A stretch of 48,091 nucleotides of DNA from JBDHRG01 sp039807445 (GTDB lineage Bacteria > Pseudomonadota > Gammaproteobacteria > Competibacterales > Competibacteraceae): positions 1 through 48,091 of the forward strand of contig JBDHRG010000005.1 in the NCBI GenBank assembly GCA_039807445.1, in the 5' to 3' direction. The notes under the pieces are model-generated. The model saw only the letters and a list, made by a program, of their open reading frames with translations, ran no database searches and was not told the DNA's origin. Below are positions 29,472 through 37,172 of this stretch, in pieces. Numbering within the stretch: position 1 is the stretch's first letter; each line of letters opens with the position of its first letter. Both the position numbers and the translations under genes were made by a program.

Positions 29472-30788
29472 TCAGACGGCAATGGCGCCGGTGAGATAGG
29501 CCACGGCGGTCATCACCAGGGTGGTGCCGAAGGCCCAGGGAAAGATGTGGCGCTGGTGGTCACCCAGATTCACGCCGGAGAGGCCGATGAGAATGAAAGT
29601 GGAGGCAGTCAGCGGGCTCAGGGGGAAGCCGGTCGTCATCTGCCCGAGGATCGCCGCCCGCCCGATCACCACCGGGTCGATGCCCATGCTGCCGGCGGCC
29701 TGGGCAAGGACCGGAAGTGCCCCGAAGTAGTAGGCGTCCGGGGTGAACACCAGGCTCAACGGCATGCTGGTCACCGCCACGATGAGCGGCAGGTAGTCCG
29801 CCATGCTCGGCGGGATCACCGACACCGCGGCAGCGGCCATGGCCTCGATCATCTTGGTGCCGGTCAGCACGCCGGTGAAGATGCCGGCGGCAAAGATCAT
29901 GGTGGACACCGTGACCACGCTGCTGGCGTGGGACACCAGATGCTTCTGCTGCTCCTCCCAGGTGGGATGGTTCACCAGGAGAGCCACGGCAAAGGCAAGG
30001 ATGAACAGAATGGGCAGGGGTAGCCAGGACAGCAGCAGGGCCACGATCAGCAGCGCGGTGAGGGCGGCGTTGAACCAGAACACCAGGGGGCTGGACTGGC
30101 GCGCCTCGCGGTGGGCGTGCAGGGCGCCGTCGGATTCGTCCTCGTCGGCCGGCTCGGCCGCGTCCAGGGCGATGACGCCGATGCGCGCCCGTTCCTTGCG
30201 ACCGAAGAAGTACGCCACCGCGAAAACCCACAGGATGCCGACGGCCATGGCCGGCACCACCGGATTGAAGATCAGCGAAGCATCGGCCTTGAGGGCCGCC
30301 ATGGCGCGGACGGTGGGCCCGCCCCAGGGGATGAGATTCATCACCCCCGCCCCCAGGCAGACGATCCCCGACAGCACCAGCCGACTCATACCCAGGCGCT
30401 GGTATAGCGGCAGCATGGCCGATACGGTGATGAGGAAGGTGGTGGCGCCATCGCCATCCAGGGACACCGCCATGGTCAGCGCCGCTGTGGCCAGGCAGAC
30501 CTTGAGCGGATCGCCCTTCACCATCTTGAGCAGACGGCCGATCATGGGGTCGAAGAGGCCCACGTCGAGCATCAGCCCGAAGTAAAGCACTGCGAAGATG
30601 ATCATGACCCCCACCGGGGCCACCTTGATGAGGCCATCCACCATCATCTTGCCCAGCTCCGGGCCGGCGCCCGCCAGGACGGCAAAGACAGTGGGCACAA
30701 GGATGAGGGCGATCAGGACCGACAGCCGCTTGGTCATGACCGCCGCCAGGAATACGGCGATCGTGGCGAAGCCGAGCGCAGCTAGCAT
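29472..30788 (-). CDS. CitMHS-family divalent metal-citrate/proton symporter
   Basis: A 438-residue inner-membrane transporter with about 11-12 hydrophobic segments. The family marks are visible: VGVMIIFAVLYFGLMLDVGLFDP, SLDGDGATTFLITVSAMLPLY, IPWGGPTVRAMAAL and, near the end, FTPDAYYFGALPVL with ILGQMTTGFPLSPLTAS. CitMHS proteins import citrate complexed to Mg2+ or Ca2+; some members take related tricarboxylates. First gene of the three-gene operon with AtuA and its small partner; a LysR gene lies divergently upstream. Codon usage (many TCC, ACC and CTG, few TCG) differs from the core genes, a sign of transfer. Confidence 0.92.
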   Translation of the reverse strand: MLAALGFATIAVFLAAVMTKRLSVLIALILVPTVFAVLAGAGPELGKMMVDGLIKVAPVGVMIIFAVLYFGLMLDVGLFDPMIGRLLKMVKGDPLKVCLATAALTMAVSLDGDGATTFLITVSAMLPLYQRLGMSRLVLSGIVCLGAGVMNLIPWGGPTVRAMAALKADASLIFNPVVPAMAVGILWVFAVAYFFGRKERARIGVIALDAAEPADEDESDGALHAHREARQSSPLVFWFNAALTALLIVALLLSWLPLPILFILAFAVALLVNHPTWEEQQKHLVSHASSVVTVSTMIFAAGIFTGVLTGTKMIEAMAAAAVSVIPPSMADYLPLIVAVTSMPLSLVFTPDAYYFGALPVLAQAAGSMGIDPVVIGRAAILGQMTTGFPLSPLTASTFILIGLSGVNLGDHQRHIFPWAFGTTLVMTAVAYLTGAIAV

Positions 30789-30864
30789 GCTTGGTCTCCT
30801 TTGGTGTGTGGACTGGCGCGGAAGGCCAGCCCTGTTGTGCGGAGAAATGTACGGCCCTGGAATT

Positions 30865-30881
30865 AATCCGTAAAATGGATT
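30865..30881. promoter_or_regulatory. candidate LysR operator between divergent genes
   Basis: AATCC-N7-GGATT is a dyad of LysR type (T-N11-A) in a strikingly AT-rich stretch (about 30845-30915), flanked by TTATCAGTTAAATTGATC, a second imperfect dyad. It sits 36 bp upstream of the LysR start and about 80 bp upstream of the transporter start. This fits a regulator that controls itself and the divergent operon. Confidence 0.5.
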
Positions 30882-30916
30882 TATCAGTTAAATTGATCGC
30901 ATTTTCAGATTAATAA

Positions 30917-31825
30917 ATGGCGCTCAATGTCTCCCCCCGCGTGATCCAGGCCTTTCTGGCCCTGGCAGAGTGCCGCCACTTCACCCGCGCTGCCGAACGC
31001 TGCCATGTCTCCCAGTCGGCCTTCAGCGGCATGATCCGGCGCCTGGAGGAGGCGCTCGGGGCGCGCCTGTTCGAGCGCAACACCCGCAACGTCACCCTCA
31101 CTCCGGAGGGCGAACTCTTCGCCGAAGCGGCCCGGCGCCTGCTGGCGGACTTCGAAGCGGCCTTCGCCGACCTCAAGGACCACGTGGCGCGCCGCAAGGG
31201 CCGCGTGGGGCTGGCGGCCCTCCCGTCCCTGGCCGCGGGCTGGCTGCCGTCGGTTCTGGCGGCTTACCGCCAGGCCTACCCGGGAATCGCCCTGGAACTC
31301 TTCGACGCCCTGTCCGACCGCTGCCTGGACCTGCTGCGGGAGGGACGCGCCGACTTGGCCCTCACTGCCCCCGGAGAGCAACTCGCGGAGTTCGATGTCC
31401 AGCCCCTATGCAGCGACCGCTTCTTCCTGGTCTGCCACCACGACCATCCGCTGGCTACCCGCACTGCGGTCACCCTCGCCGAGCTGGCCGGCTGCGAGTT
31501 CATCCACCTGGCCCGCAGCACCAGCGTACGCCAGCGCCTGGAGGACAGCCTGCGCGCCGCCGGAGTGCCCGCCGGAGGCCTGGAAGTGGAGCATCTGGCC
31601 ACCGTGGCAGGTCTCGTCGCCGCCGGGCTGGGGGTGAGCCTGGTGCCGGAACTCACTCTGTTCCAGTTTCGTCAGCCGGAGCTGAGGGCCATCCCCCTGG
31701 CCGAGACCGATCTCGTCCGCCCCCTCCTCATCGTCCGCCGCCGGGGGCGCAGCCTGTCGATTGCCGCCCAGGCCATGCTGGAACTGCTGGCGAGCCGGGT
31801 CGCCCGAGACCAAGGCGGGCCATGA
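30917..31825 (+). CDS. LysR-family transcriptional regulator
   Basis: A 302-residue LysR regulator. The winged helix-turn-helix covers residues 7-65 (FLALAECRHFTRAAERCHVS, then MIRRLEEALGARLFERN), with the effector-binding domain from about 90. It reads away from the CitMHS-AtuA operon with 128 bp between the starts, the classic layout of a LysR protein with its target. The inducer is probably the transported acid or a product of it (inference). Composition matches the foreign-looking operon, so they were likely acquired together. Confidence 0.92.
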   Translation: MALNVSPRVIQAFLALAECRHFTRAAERCHVSQSAFSGMIRRLEEALGARLFERNTRNVTLTPEGELFAEAARRLLADFEAAFADLKDHVARRKGRVGLAALPSLAAGWLPSVLAAYRQAYPGIALELFDALSDRCLDLLREGRADLALTAPGEQLAEFDVQPLCSDRFFLVCHHDHPLATRTAVTLAELAGCEFIHLARSTSVRQRLEDSLRAAGVPAGGLEVEHLATVAGLVAAGLGVSLVPELTLFQFRQPELRAIPLAETDLVRPLLIVRRRGRSLSIAAQAMLELLASRVARDQGGP

Positions 31826-31942
31826 TCCACCGCAGCCCCTTCTGCGGAGATCCCACGCCGGGCACCATCCTCACCACCACCAAGACGCCCTCGCGGTCGC
31901 CACCCTAAGAGCATCCGCTCAGTACAGGACATTTCTACCGTC

Positions 31943-32368
31943 TCACCCGCCTCCGCCCGGCGGCTCGAGGCACGGGCCAGAGCGTGGCGAGGTCAGCAGG
32001 GTCAGCAGTTGCCGGAACTCGTGCAGGCGCTCGCCGAGGTTGAGGACGATGCGGCGGACTCGGTCGAGGCCGTAGCGGAACAGGCAGTACAGGGGCTGGC
32101 CGAGACTTTTTTTACGGGGATGGGCTGCTCGGCCTCGCGCGCCTCGCCGGCCCGATGGCTCCAGGCGAAGGCCAGCGCCAGCAGCGCGATCAGCTTCTCG
32201 ATGCGCTCGGGCGCGGTCAGGTGCGTGTCCTCGAAGCGAAAGCCACCGGTTTTCAAGGCGCCGAACAGGGACTCCGTCTCCCCCCTGCGCGCGTACCCGG
32301 CCAGCGCCTCGGTGGCCGGAACGCCCGAGGAGGCGATGAACAGCCACTCGTTGTCGGGCAGGCGCTAG
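31943..32368 (-). pseudogene. IS4-family transposase, C-terminal remnant with frameshift
   Basis: The minus strand encodes LPDNEWLFIASS, then GYARRGETESLFGALKTGG with a perfect Y-(2)-R-(3)-E-(6)-K signature of IS4-type DDE transposases, then FEDTHLTAPERIEKLIALLALAFAW. After PIPVKK the frame breaks inside a run of seven A (minus strand, plus T-run near 32106-32113). A −1 step restores SLGQPLYCLFRYGLDRVRRI … LHEFRQLLTLLTS. The N-terminal half with the two catalytic Asp residues is missing, and the end abuts a TnpB relic. Inactive. The A-run could be a slippery site, but in a half gene decay is the simpler reading. Confidence 0.85.
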
Positions 32369-32371
32369 CGG

Positions 32372-32919
32372 TTCAAAAATCGGCGCACTCGCCAAGGCCA
32401 TCGCCAGCCAGACCGCGAGCGCTGGCAAGCCGGTCGTGATCGAGCGCCTGGACTTCCACGAGAAGCAGCGGGACTCGAAGGCCGCCGACCCGAAGCAGGC
32501 GCAGCTGCGGTCCGCCCTCGCCTATCAAAAGACCCTTGCCGCGATCCGCTGCGTCTGCCACCGGGCGGGCGTCGAAGTGATCGAGGTCAATCCGGCCTAC
32601 ACGTCCGTGATCGGCGCGGTCAATCATGCCCAGAAGCGGGCATTTCAGTTCATCAGGGCGCGGCCTCGGCCATCGCCTGTTGAGGATTGGGCTTGTCCGA
32701 GCGTCCGGCCGTGCGGGAGGCTGTCGCGCCGACCCACCATGGCGGCCACGTCACCTTCGCGCTACCCGTGAGGAATCGCGCGAAGCCTGTGTGGTGTGCT
32801 GGTCGAGCGTTCGGACCCGGCTCAAAGCGGCGCATGCAGCGCATGTCCGGTCGGGCGCGTGGAAACACCCGCCCGCGCCTTTGCCGCCGGCTAGGCCGCC
32901 GGCATTGGGCGCTACCTAG
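32372..32919 (+). pseudogene. TnpB-type (IS200/IS605 OrfB-like) gene relic
   Basis: The plus strand encodes GKPVVIERLDFHEKQR and then RCVCHRAGVEVIEVNPAYTS followed by VIGAVNHAQKR. These are the RuvC-II-like ELDF-type and 'VNPAYTSVIG' blocks of TnpB-related proteins. The N-terminal half is missing. After KRA the frame shifts; ISVHQGAASAIA follows, then TGT TGA where an ancestral CGT CGA (Arg-Arg) is likely, then GLGLSERPAVREAVAPTHHG. Another shift leads to SVRTRLKAAHAAHVRSGAW and a stop at 32919. Two frameshifts and one nonsense codon show long decay. It may be kin to the element that left the solo end at 24.2 kb. Confidence 0.8.
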
Positions 32920-33106
32920 ACATTGCCGGCGCGATCCCGGCACGCGAATCGTGCTCAGCACTGTTCGGAGCACGTCCTGGACGACCTCCCGTGGTAAGGC
33001 GAGATGTTTGTCTATCGGTTTCAGGAACGGTGGCCATTCGAGCGGACTCCCGTCGATCGGAGCGCCGCAGCCGTGCCACCCGGCCTCGCTGCACGGGGGC
33101 GGGCGG
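32920..33106. other. gap without recognisable gene
   Basis: About 190 bp between the TnpB relic and the truncated LysR gene. It may contain the former 3' end of the TnpB element, but no clear end hairpin of the TTGACATCC type was seen. No promoter or RNA gene recognised. Confidence 0.25.
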
Positions 33107-33742
33107 CTATTCACGGCCGAGGAAGCCGCGGTAGAAGTCGATGAAGGCGCGGACCTTGGCCGGAACGTGCCGCCCCGACGGATGGACCGCGTGGACGCCG
33201 CCGCGAGGCAGCGACCAGTCGGTCAGCACGCGCACCAGGCGCCCGGTGCGCAAGTCGTCTTCGGCGCCGAGCTGATCCAGCACCGAGATCCCGGCGCCGC
33301 TCTGCAGCAGCGACCGCAGCGTGGCGCTCGAGTCTACGCGCAGTCGGGCGTTCACCCGCACGGCGCTCGTGCGGCCGCTCCGGGACGTGAATCGCCAGGT
33401 GAGCGGGGCGGGCAGCAGCGACAGGGCGACCCAGTCGTGGCGGGCCAGGTCGTCGGGCCGCTGCGGGACGCCGAACCGTTGCAGATACCCGGGCGAGGCG
33501 ACCACGTACTGCTCGAACTCGCCCAGCTTGACCGCCCTCAGGGTCGAGTCGCGCAGCCAGCCGAGGCGGATCGCCAGGTCGATCCCCTCCTTCACCAGAT
33601 CCGCCACCCGGTCGCTGGTGCGAAGCTCGATCTGCAGTTGCGGATGGGCGGCCGCGAACTCCGCGACGGCGCGGGCGAGCGACTGCACCGCGTGGTCGAC
33701 CGTCGAGCCGATGCGCAGCGTCCCCGCGAGCTCCGCCGTACC
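33107..33742 (-). pseudogene. LysR-family regulator lacking its DNA-binding domain
   Basis: The frame begins abruptly at SGTAELAGTLRIGSTVDHAV and continues through the whole LysR effector domain (ELRTSDRVADLVKEGIDLAI, then IRLGWLRDSTLRAVKLGEFE … GAGISVLDQL … FIDFYRGFLGRE). About 90 N-terminal residues with the helix-turn-helix are absent. The sequence upstream is instead the antisense strand of the HpaR-like gene. It cannot bind DNA and is probably silent. See the neighbouring gene: both lost their 5' ends at the same point. Confidence 0.85.
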
Positions 33743-33751
33743 ACTGCCGAG

Positions 33752-34153
33752 ATGTCGCTGTTCCGCCCGGTCCTGAACGCGCACGCGCTGACCGAACAGC
33801 AGTGGAGACTGATCCGCATCCTGCGCGAGAACGGCGAGATGGAGTTCAACCGTCTCGCCGAGACCGCCTGCATCCTGCGCCCCAGCCTGACCGGCATCCT
33901 GAACCGGCTCGAGCGCGACGGCATCGTCAGCCGCGCGAAGAACCTGCCCGACCAGCGCAAGCTGTGCATCGCGCTGACCGACGAGGGCGTGCGGCTGTTC
34001 GATGCGATCATGCCCGAGGTCGACCGCATCTACCGCGAAGTCATCGAGCAGTGCTTCACGCCCGAGGAACTCGCGAAGCTGTTCACGCTGCTCGGCGAAG
34101 TCCGCCGCCTCGCCGATCCCGGCTCGGACGGCGGCGAAGACGACGAAGCCTGA
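33752..34153 (+). CDS. MarR-family regulator, HpaR type, N-terminally truncated
   Basis: 133 residues from MSLFRPVLNAHALTEQQWRL to the end, with the winged helix core FNRLAETACILRPSLTGILNRLERDGIVSRAKN and QRKLCIALTDEGVRLF. These match HpaR/HpcR, the repressor of homoprotocatechuate (4-hydroxyphenylacetate) degradation. Family members usually start about 15-20 residues earlier (an ALLQAREAxMS-type helix that helps dimerise). That part is missing because the sequence changes at 33743-33751, where the truncated LysR gene begins. An internal ATG at 33752 without a good ribosome site is the only start. It may be inactive. No catabolic genes remain next to it. Confidence 0.75.
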   Translation: MSLFRPVLNAHALTEQQWRLIRILRENGEMEFNRLAETACILRPSLTGILNRLERDGIVSRAKNLPDQRKLCIALTDEGVRLFDAIMPEVDRIYREVIEQCFTPEELAKLFTLLGEVRRLADPGSDGGEDDEA

Positions 34154-34161
34154 ACGTCGCA

Positions 34162-34602
34162 TCACCCCTCGCTGGCGGCCAGCGGAGCGGCGTCGCGGGC
34201 CGGCTGCGGCGCGCGCAGCAGCTCGGCCAGCACGCCGCCGACGAACAGCAGCACGGCGATCCCGACCAGCACCGAGGCGGCGCCGAGCACCGGCTCGACG
34301 CCGGCCACGCCCTTCATCTTGCCGGCCAGCGCCAGCATCATCACCGGCAGGCTCAGCCCGTACAGCCACAGGTGGGCCTGACCGAGCCGGCGGGCGGCGG
34401 ACTGCGGAAACTGGCGGTAGATCAGCGCGGTGAGCGTCATCGACACCCAGCCGAGCAGGTTCAGGTGCGCGTGCACCGGGAACAGCGAGTGGTCGCCGCT
34501 GGCGCCCATGAACACCCCCAGGCTGACCGCGGTCGCGAAGTACGCGAGCGCCAGTCCGAGCCAGGTCTTGATACGGCGGTCGGCGGTGGCTTGCGAATTC
34601 AT
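34162..34602 (-). CDS. small heme-copper-oxidase-subunit-I-like membrane protein
   Basis: A 146-residue protein with four membrane segments. The motif FPVHAHLNLLGWVSMTLTALIYRQFP is typical of short proteins often annotated as cytochrome c oxidase-like; they resemble one piece of subunit I and may bind a heme through the His pair. They are frequently found near denitrification or nitrosative-stress genes, but no such gene adjoins here. A 26-bp palindrome lies 46 bp upstream of the start and may control it. Function unproven. Confidence 0.75.
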   Translation of the reverse strand: MNSQATADRRIKTWLGLALAYFATAVSLGVFMGASGDHSLFPVHAHLNLLGWVSMTLTALIYRQFPQSAARRLGQAHLWLYGLSLPVMMLALAGKMKGVAGVEPVLGAASVLVGIAVLLFVGGVLAELLRAPQPARDAAPLAASEG

Positions 34603-34647
34603 CGGATGATCTCCTCTCCCGCATCGTCGCGCGGGTTGACGGGGTGA

Positions 34648-34673
34648 TTTCGCCGTACACGTGTACGGCGAAA
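34648..34673. promoter_or_regulatory. 26-bp perfect palindrome upstream of the oxidase-like gene
   Basis: The half-site TTTCGCCGTACAC is followed by its exact complement, centred between 34660 and 34661. It lies between the stop of the AraC gene and the start of the small membrane protein gene, both on the minus strand. Without a T-tract after the stem, an operator for a dimeric regulator is as likely as a terminator. Confidence 0.6.
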
Positions 34674-34687
34674 CGCACTCTAGGCGT

Positions 34688-35509
34688 TCACAGGAACACC
34701 GTATTGGAAAAAACCGACGTGCCGGGAACGCGGTTGAAGCGCTGCGCCGCGGCGCTCGGCGCGTGCCGGCGCCAAGCCTCTGGGGTCAGGCCGAGCAGGT
34801 GCCTGAAGTCGCGGATCAGGTGCGCCTGGTCGGTGTAACCGCAGTCCGAGGCGATCTCGACCCAGGGCGCCTCGGCGTGCGCGAGCGCCGCCTGCAGCCG
34901 CACGATGCGCGCGAAGCGCTTCGGCCCCAGCCCCAGCGCCGCGCCGAGGCGGCGCTCGAGCTGGCGCTCGCTGAGGCCGTGGCGGCGGGCGAGGTGGTGC
35001 ACCGGCTCGGTGCCGCCGCGCGCACCGACTTCGCGCAGCAGCTGCACCAGCGCCGGCGGCGGCGCGGGCACGTGCAGCGCCCGCAGCAGGAAGCCCTCGA
35101 CCAGCGCGATGCGGACCGCATCGTCGGTGGTCTCGGCCAGGCGATCCTCGAGCTCGGCGACTGCGCTCGGTGCGAACAGCACCTCCAGCTCGATGCGCCG
35201 ATCGACGAAGGCGTCGAGCGGAGCGCGCACGAACGCGCCCGCGCCCCAGGGGGCGAAGCGTACGACCACCGCACCGAGCCCGCCCACGGGGCGCAGCTCG
35301 AACGGGCGAGTCTGCAGCCCGGAGAAGGCGCTGCCCCGGGCCGCCTCGGGGCCGTCGGCCTCGATCGCCGCGCCGAACACGAAGCAGGCGAAGCTCGAGG
35401 TGCTCGGCAGCACCACCAGCGGGGCGGCGCCGGGGTCGAGCTCGAACACCCAGAAGTCTTCGACCCAGGCCGCCAGCAGCGGCGAGGGGGGAAACACGGC
35501 GAGCCGCAT
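34688..35509 (-). CDS. AraC-family regulator
   Basis: A 273-residue regulator. The N-terminal ligand domain (MRLAVFPPSPLLAAWVEDFW … LVVLPSTSSFACFVFG) is of the DUF6597/XylS-like type. The C-terminal AraC domain has LARRHGLSERQLERRLGAAL and WVEIASDCGYTDQAHLIRDFRHLLGLTPEAWRR. The ATG at 35507-35509 is chosen from homology; the frame stays open upstream. Its 3' neighbour on the same strand is the oxidase-like membrane gene behind a palindrome. Target unknown. Confidence 0.88.
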   Translation of the reverse strand: MRLAVFPPSPLLAAWVEDFWVFELDPGAAPLVVLPSTSSFACFVFGAAIEADGPEAARGSAFSGLQTRPFELRPVGGLGAVVVRFAPWGAGAFVRAPLDAFVDRRIELEVLFAPSAVAELEDRLAETTDDAVRIALVEGFLLRALHVPAPPPALVQLLREVGARGGTEPVHHLARRHGLSERQLERRLGAALGLGPKRFARIVRLQAALAHAEAPWVEIASDCGYTDQAHLIRDFRHLLGLTPEAWRRHAPSAAAQRFNRVPGTSVFSNTVFL

Positions 35510-35862
35510 GCCTGCGCTCCTCGGCAGAATCCGAGGCCAAGCATAGCCGCGGCACCCGGCCGACGGCGCGGGCTGCGCCTGCAGGCCGAAGTCGGCCGCC
35601 ATCGCGTCGATCAGCCCGCGCTGGAAGGCGCGCAAGTCAGATGGCTGACATCCGCGGCCACAACCGCCGACCGCGCCGCGTCGACCCTCCTGCAAATGCG
35701 GGACAGGAGCATCCCCCCATATCCGAGCGGCGGGCGCCGCCCGTCTGCGCGCCGTATGCGGCGTCTGGCATGTGGCACAATTACGCCGCTGCGCAGCTTG
35801 TGCGCCCTGCATCCGATGAATTCGCCGGCGTCTTGGCAGCGCCGGCATCAGCACTCGGCACT
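35510..35862. other. intergenic region between divergent araC-type gene and cca
   Basis: About 350 bp. Composition is slightly less GC-rich near 35760-35800 (GTGGCACAATTACGCC), where the cca promoter may lie (CACAAT as −10), but no good −35 is present. A minus-strand frame stays open across most of the region without recognisable homology. No repeat or RNA gene recognised. Confidence 0.3.
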
Positions 35863-37095
35863 ATGGAAATCTATCTGGTCGGCGGCGCGGTGCGCGACGA
35901 GCTGCTCGGGCGCGAGGTCAAGGAGCGCGACTGGGTGGTGGTCGGCGCCAGCGCGCAAGACATGCTGGCCCGCGGCTTCCGCTCGGTGGGCAAGGACTTC
36001 CCGGTGTTCCTGCACCCCGACAGCGGCGAGGAATACGCGCTGGCGCGCACCGAGCGCAAGATCGCACCCGGCTACCGCGGGTTCGCCTTCCACGCCGCGC
36101 CCGAGGTGAGCCTCGAAGACGACCTGGCACGCCGCGACCTGACGATCAACGCGATGGCGCGCGCCGCCGACGGCGCGCTGATCGACCCCTACGGCGGCCG
36201 CCGCGACCTCGAGGCGCGGGTCTTGCGCCACGTGTCGCCGGCCTTCGCCGAAGATCCGGTGCGCATCCTGCGCGTCGCGCGCTTCGCCGCGCGCTACGCC
36301 GGGCTCGGCTTCAGCGTGGCGCCCGAGACGCTGGCGCTGATGCGCACCATGGTCGACGCGGGCGAGGTCGACGCGCTGGTGCCCGAGCGCGTCTGGCAAG
36401 AGCTGGCGCGCGCGCTGGCCGAGCCTTCGCCGCAGCGCTGCGTCGAAGTGTTGCGCGCGTGCGGCGCGCTGGCGCGCATCCTGCCCGAGATCGACGCGCT
36501 GTTCGGCGTGCCGCAGCGGCCCGAGCACCACCCCGAGGTCGACACCGGCGTGCACACGCTGCTGGCGCTGGAGCAGGCGGTGCGGCTCGGCACCGATGCG
36601 GCGACGCGCTTCGCGGTGCTGATGCACGACCTCGGCAAGGGCACGAGCCCACCGGACCAATGGCCGCGCCACATCGGCCACGAGGGCCGCAGCGTCGCGC
36701 TGGTGCGCGCGCTGTGCGCGCGGTTGCGCGTGCCAACCGAGTTCCGCGATCTGGCGCTGCTCGCCGCCGAGTTCCACACCCACGCGCACCGCGCGCTCGA
36801 GCTGCGCCCCGGCACGGTGCTCGAGACGCTCGAACGTCTCGACGCCTTCCGCCGCCCGGCGCGTTTCGCGCAGTTCCTGCTCGCCTGCGAGGCCGACGCG
36901 CGCGGCCGTACCGGCTTCGAGGAGCGCCCCTACCCGCAGGCGGCGTGGTTCGCCCAGGCCCGCGACGCCGCCGCCGCGGTGCCGGCACGCGCGCTGGCCG
37001 AAGCCGGGCTGAAGGGTGCGGCGCTCGCCGAAGCGCTGCGCCGTCAGCGGCTGGCGGCAATCACCGCGGCGCGCACCGCGTTCGACGCGAGCTGA
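35863..37095 (+). CDS. cca: multifunctional CCA-adding tRNA nucleotidyltransferase
   Basis: A 410-residue enzyme that adds or repairs the CCA end of tRNAs. Class II nucleotidyltransferase motif YLVGGAVRDELLG with the catalytic region RDLTINAMA and basic PYGGRRDLEARVLRHVS, then EDPVRILRVARFAARY. The C-terminal half has an HD domain (GVHTLLALEQ, LMHDLGKGTSP, HEGRS), as in E. coli Cca, which carries phosphatase and phosphodiesterase activities. The stop codon is followed at once by a heptad-repeat element. Confidence 0.95.
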   Translation: MEIYLVGGAVRDELLGREVKERDWVVVGASAQDMLARGFRSVGKDFPVFLHPDSGEEYALARTERKIAPGYRGFAFHAAPEVSLEDDLARRDLTINAMARAADGALIDPYGGRRDLEARVLRHVSPAFAEDPVRILRVARFAARYAGLGFSVAPETLALMRTMVDAGEVDALVPERVWQELARALAEPSPQRCVEVLRACGALARILPEIDALFGVPQRPEHHPEVDTGVHTLLALEQAVRLGTDAATRFAVLMHDLGKGTSPPDQWPRHIGHEGRSVALVRALCARLRVPTEFRDLALLAAEFHTHAHRALELRPGTVLETLERLDAFRRPARFAQFLLACEADARGRTGFEERPYPQAAWFAQARDAAAAVPARALAEAGLKGAALAEALRRQRLAAITAARTAFDAS

Positions 37096-37103
37096 GGCAG
37101 GAG

Positions 37104-37172
37104 TAATTGAGGGTGAGCCATGGGGAATGGAGGCACTGATTCCCCGTCCCCGCTCCCTCCCATCACCCGATC
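37104..37172. repeat. heptad-repeat inverted element between cca and the MidA-type gene
   Basis: Left side: TTGAGGGTGAGCC-ATGGGGA-ATGGAGG. Right side on the other strand, in 7-bp steps: GATGGGA, GGGAGCG, GGGACGG, GGAAT. The arms are inverted around ACTG near 37134-37138, giving a G-rich/C-rich hairpin between two convergent genes. The right arm ends exactly at the methyltransferase stop codon. Confidence 0.6.

Noticed and set aside
31880..31945. Possible insertion-sequence end (CAGTACAGGACATTTCTACCG)
   Set aside because: It vaguely recalls IS481-type ends but no partner repeat or transposase of that family was found nearby.
31943..32368. Programmed −1 frameshifting at the A7 run of the IS4 relic
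   Set aside because: The A7 run would allow it, but the transposase lacks its N-terminal half and IS4 elements do not normally use frameshifting; decay is simpler.
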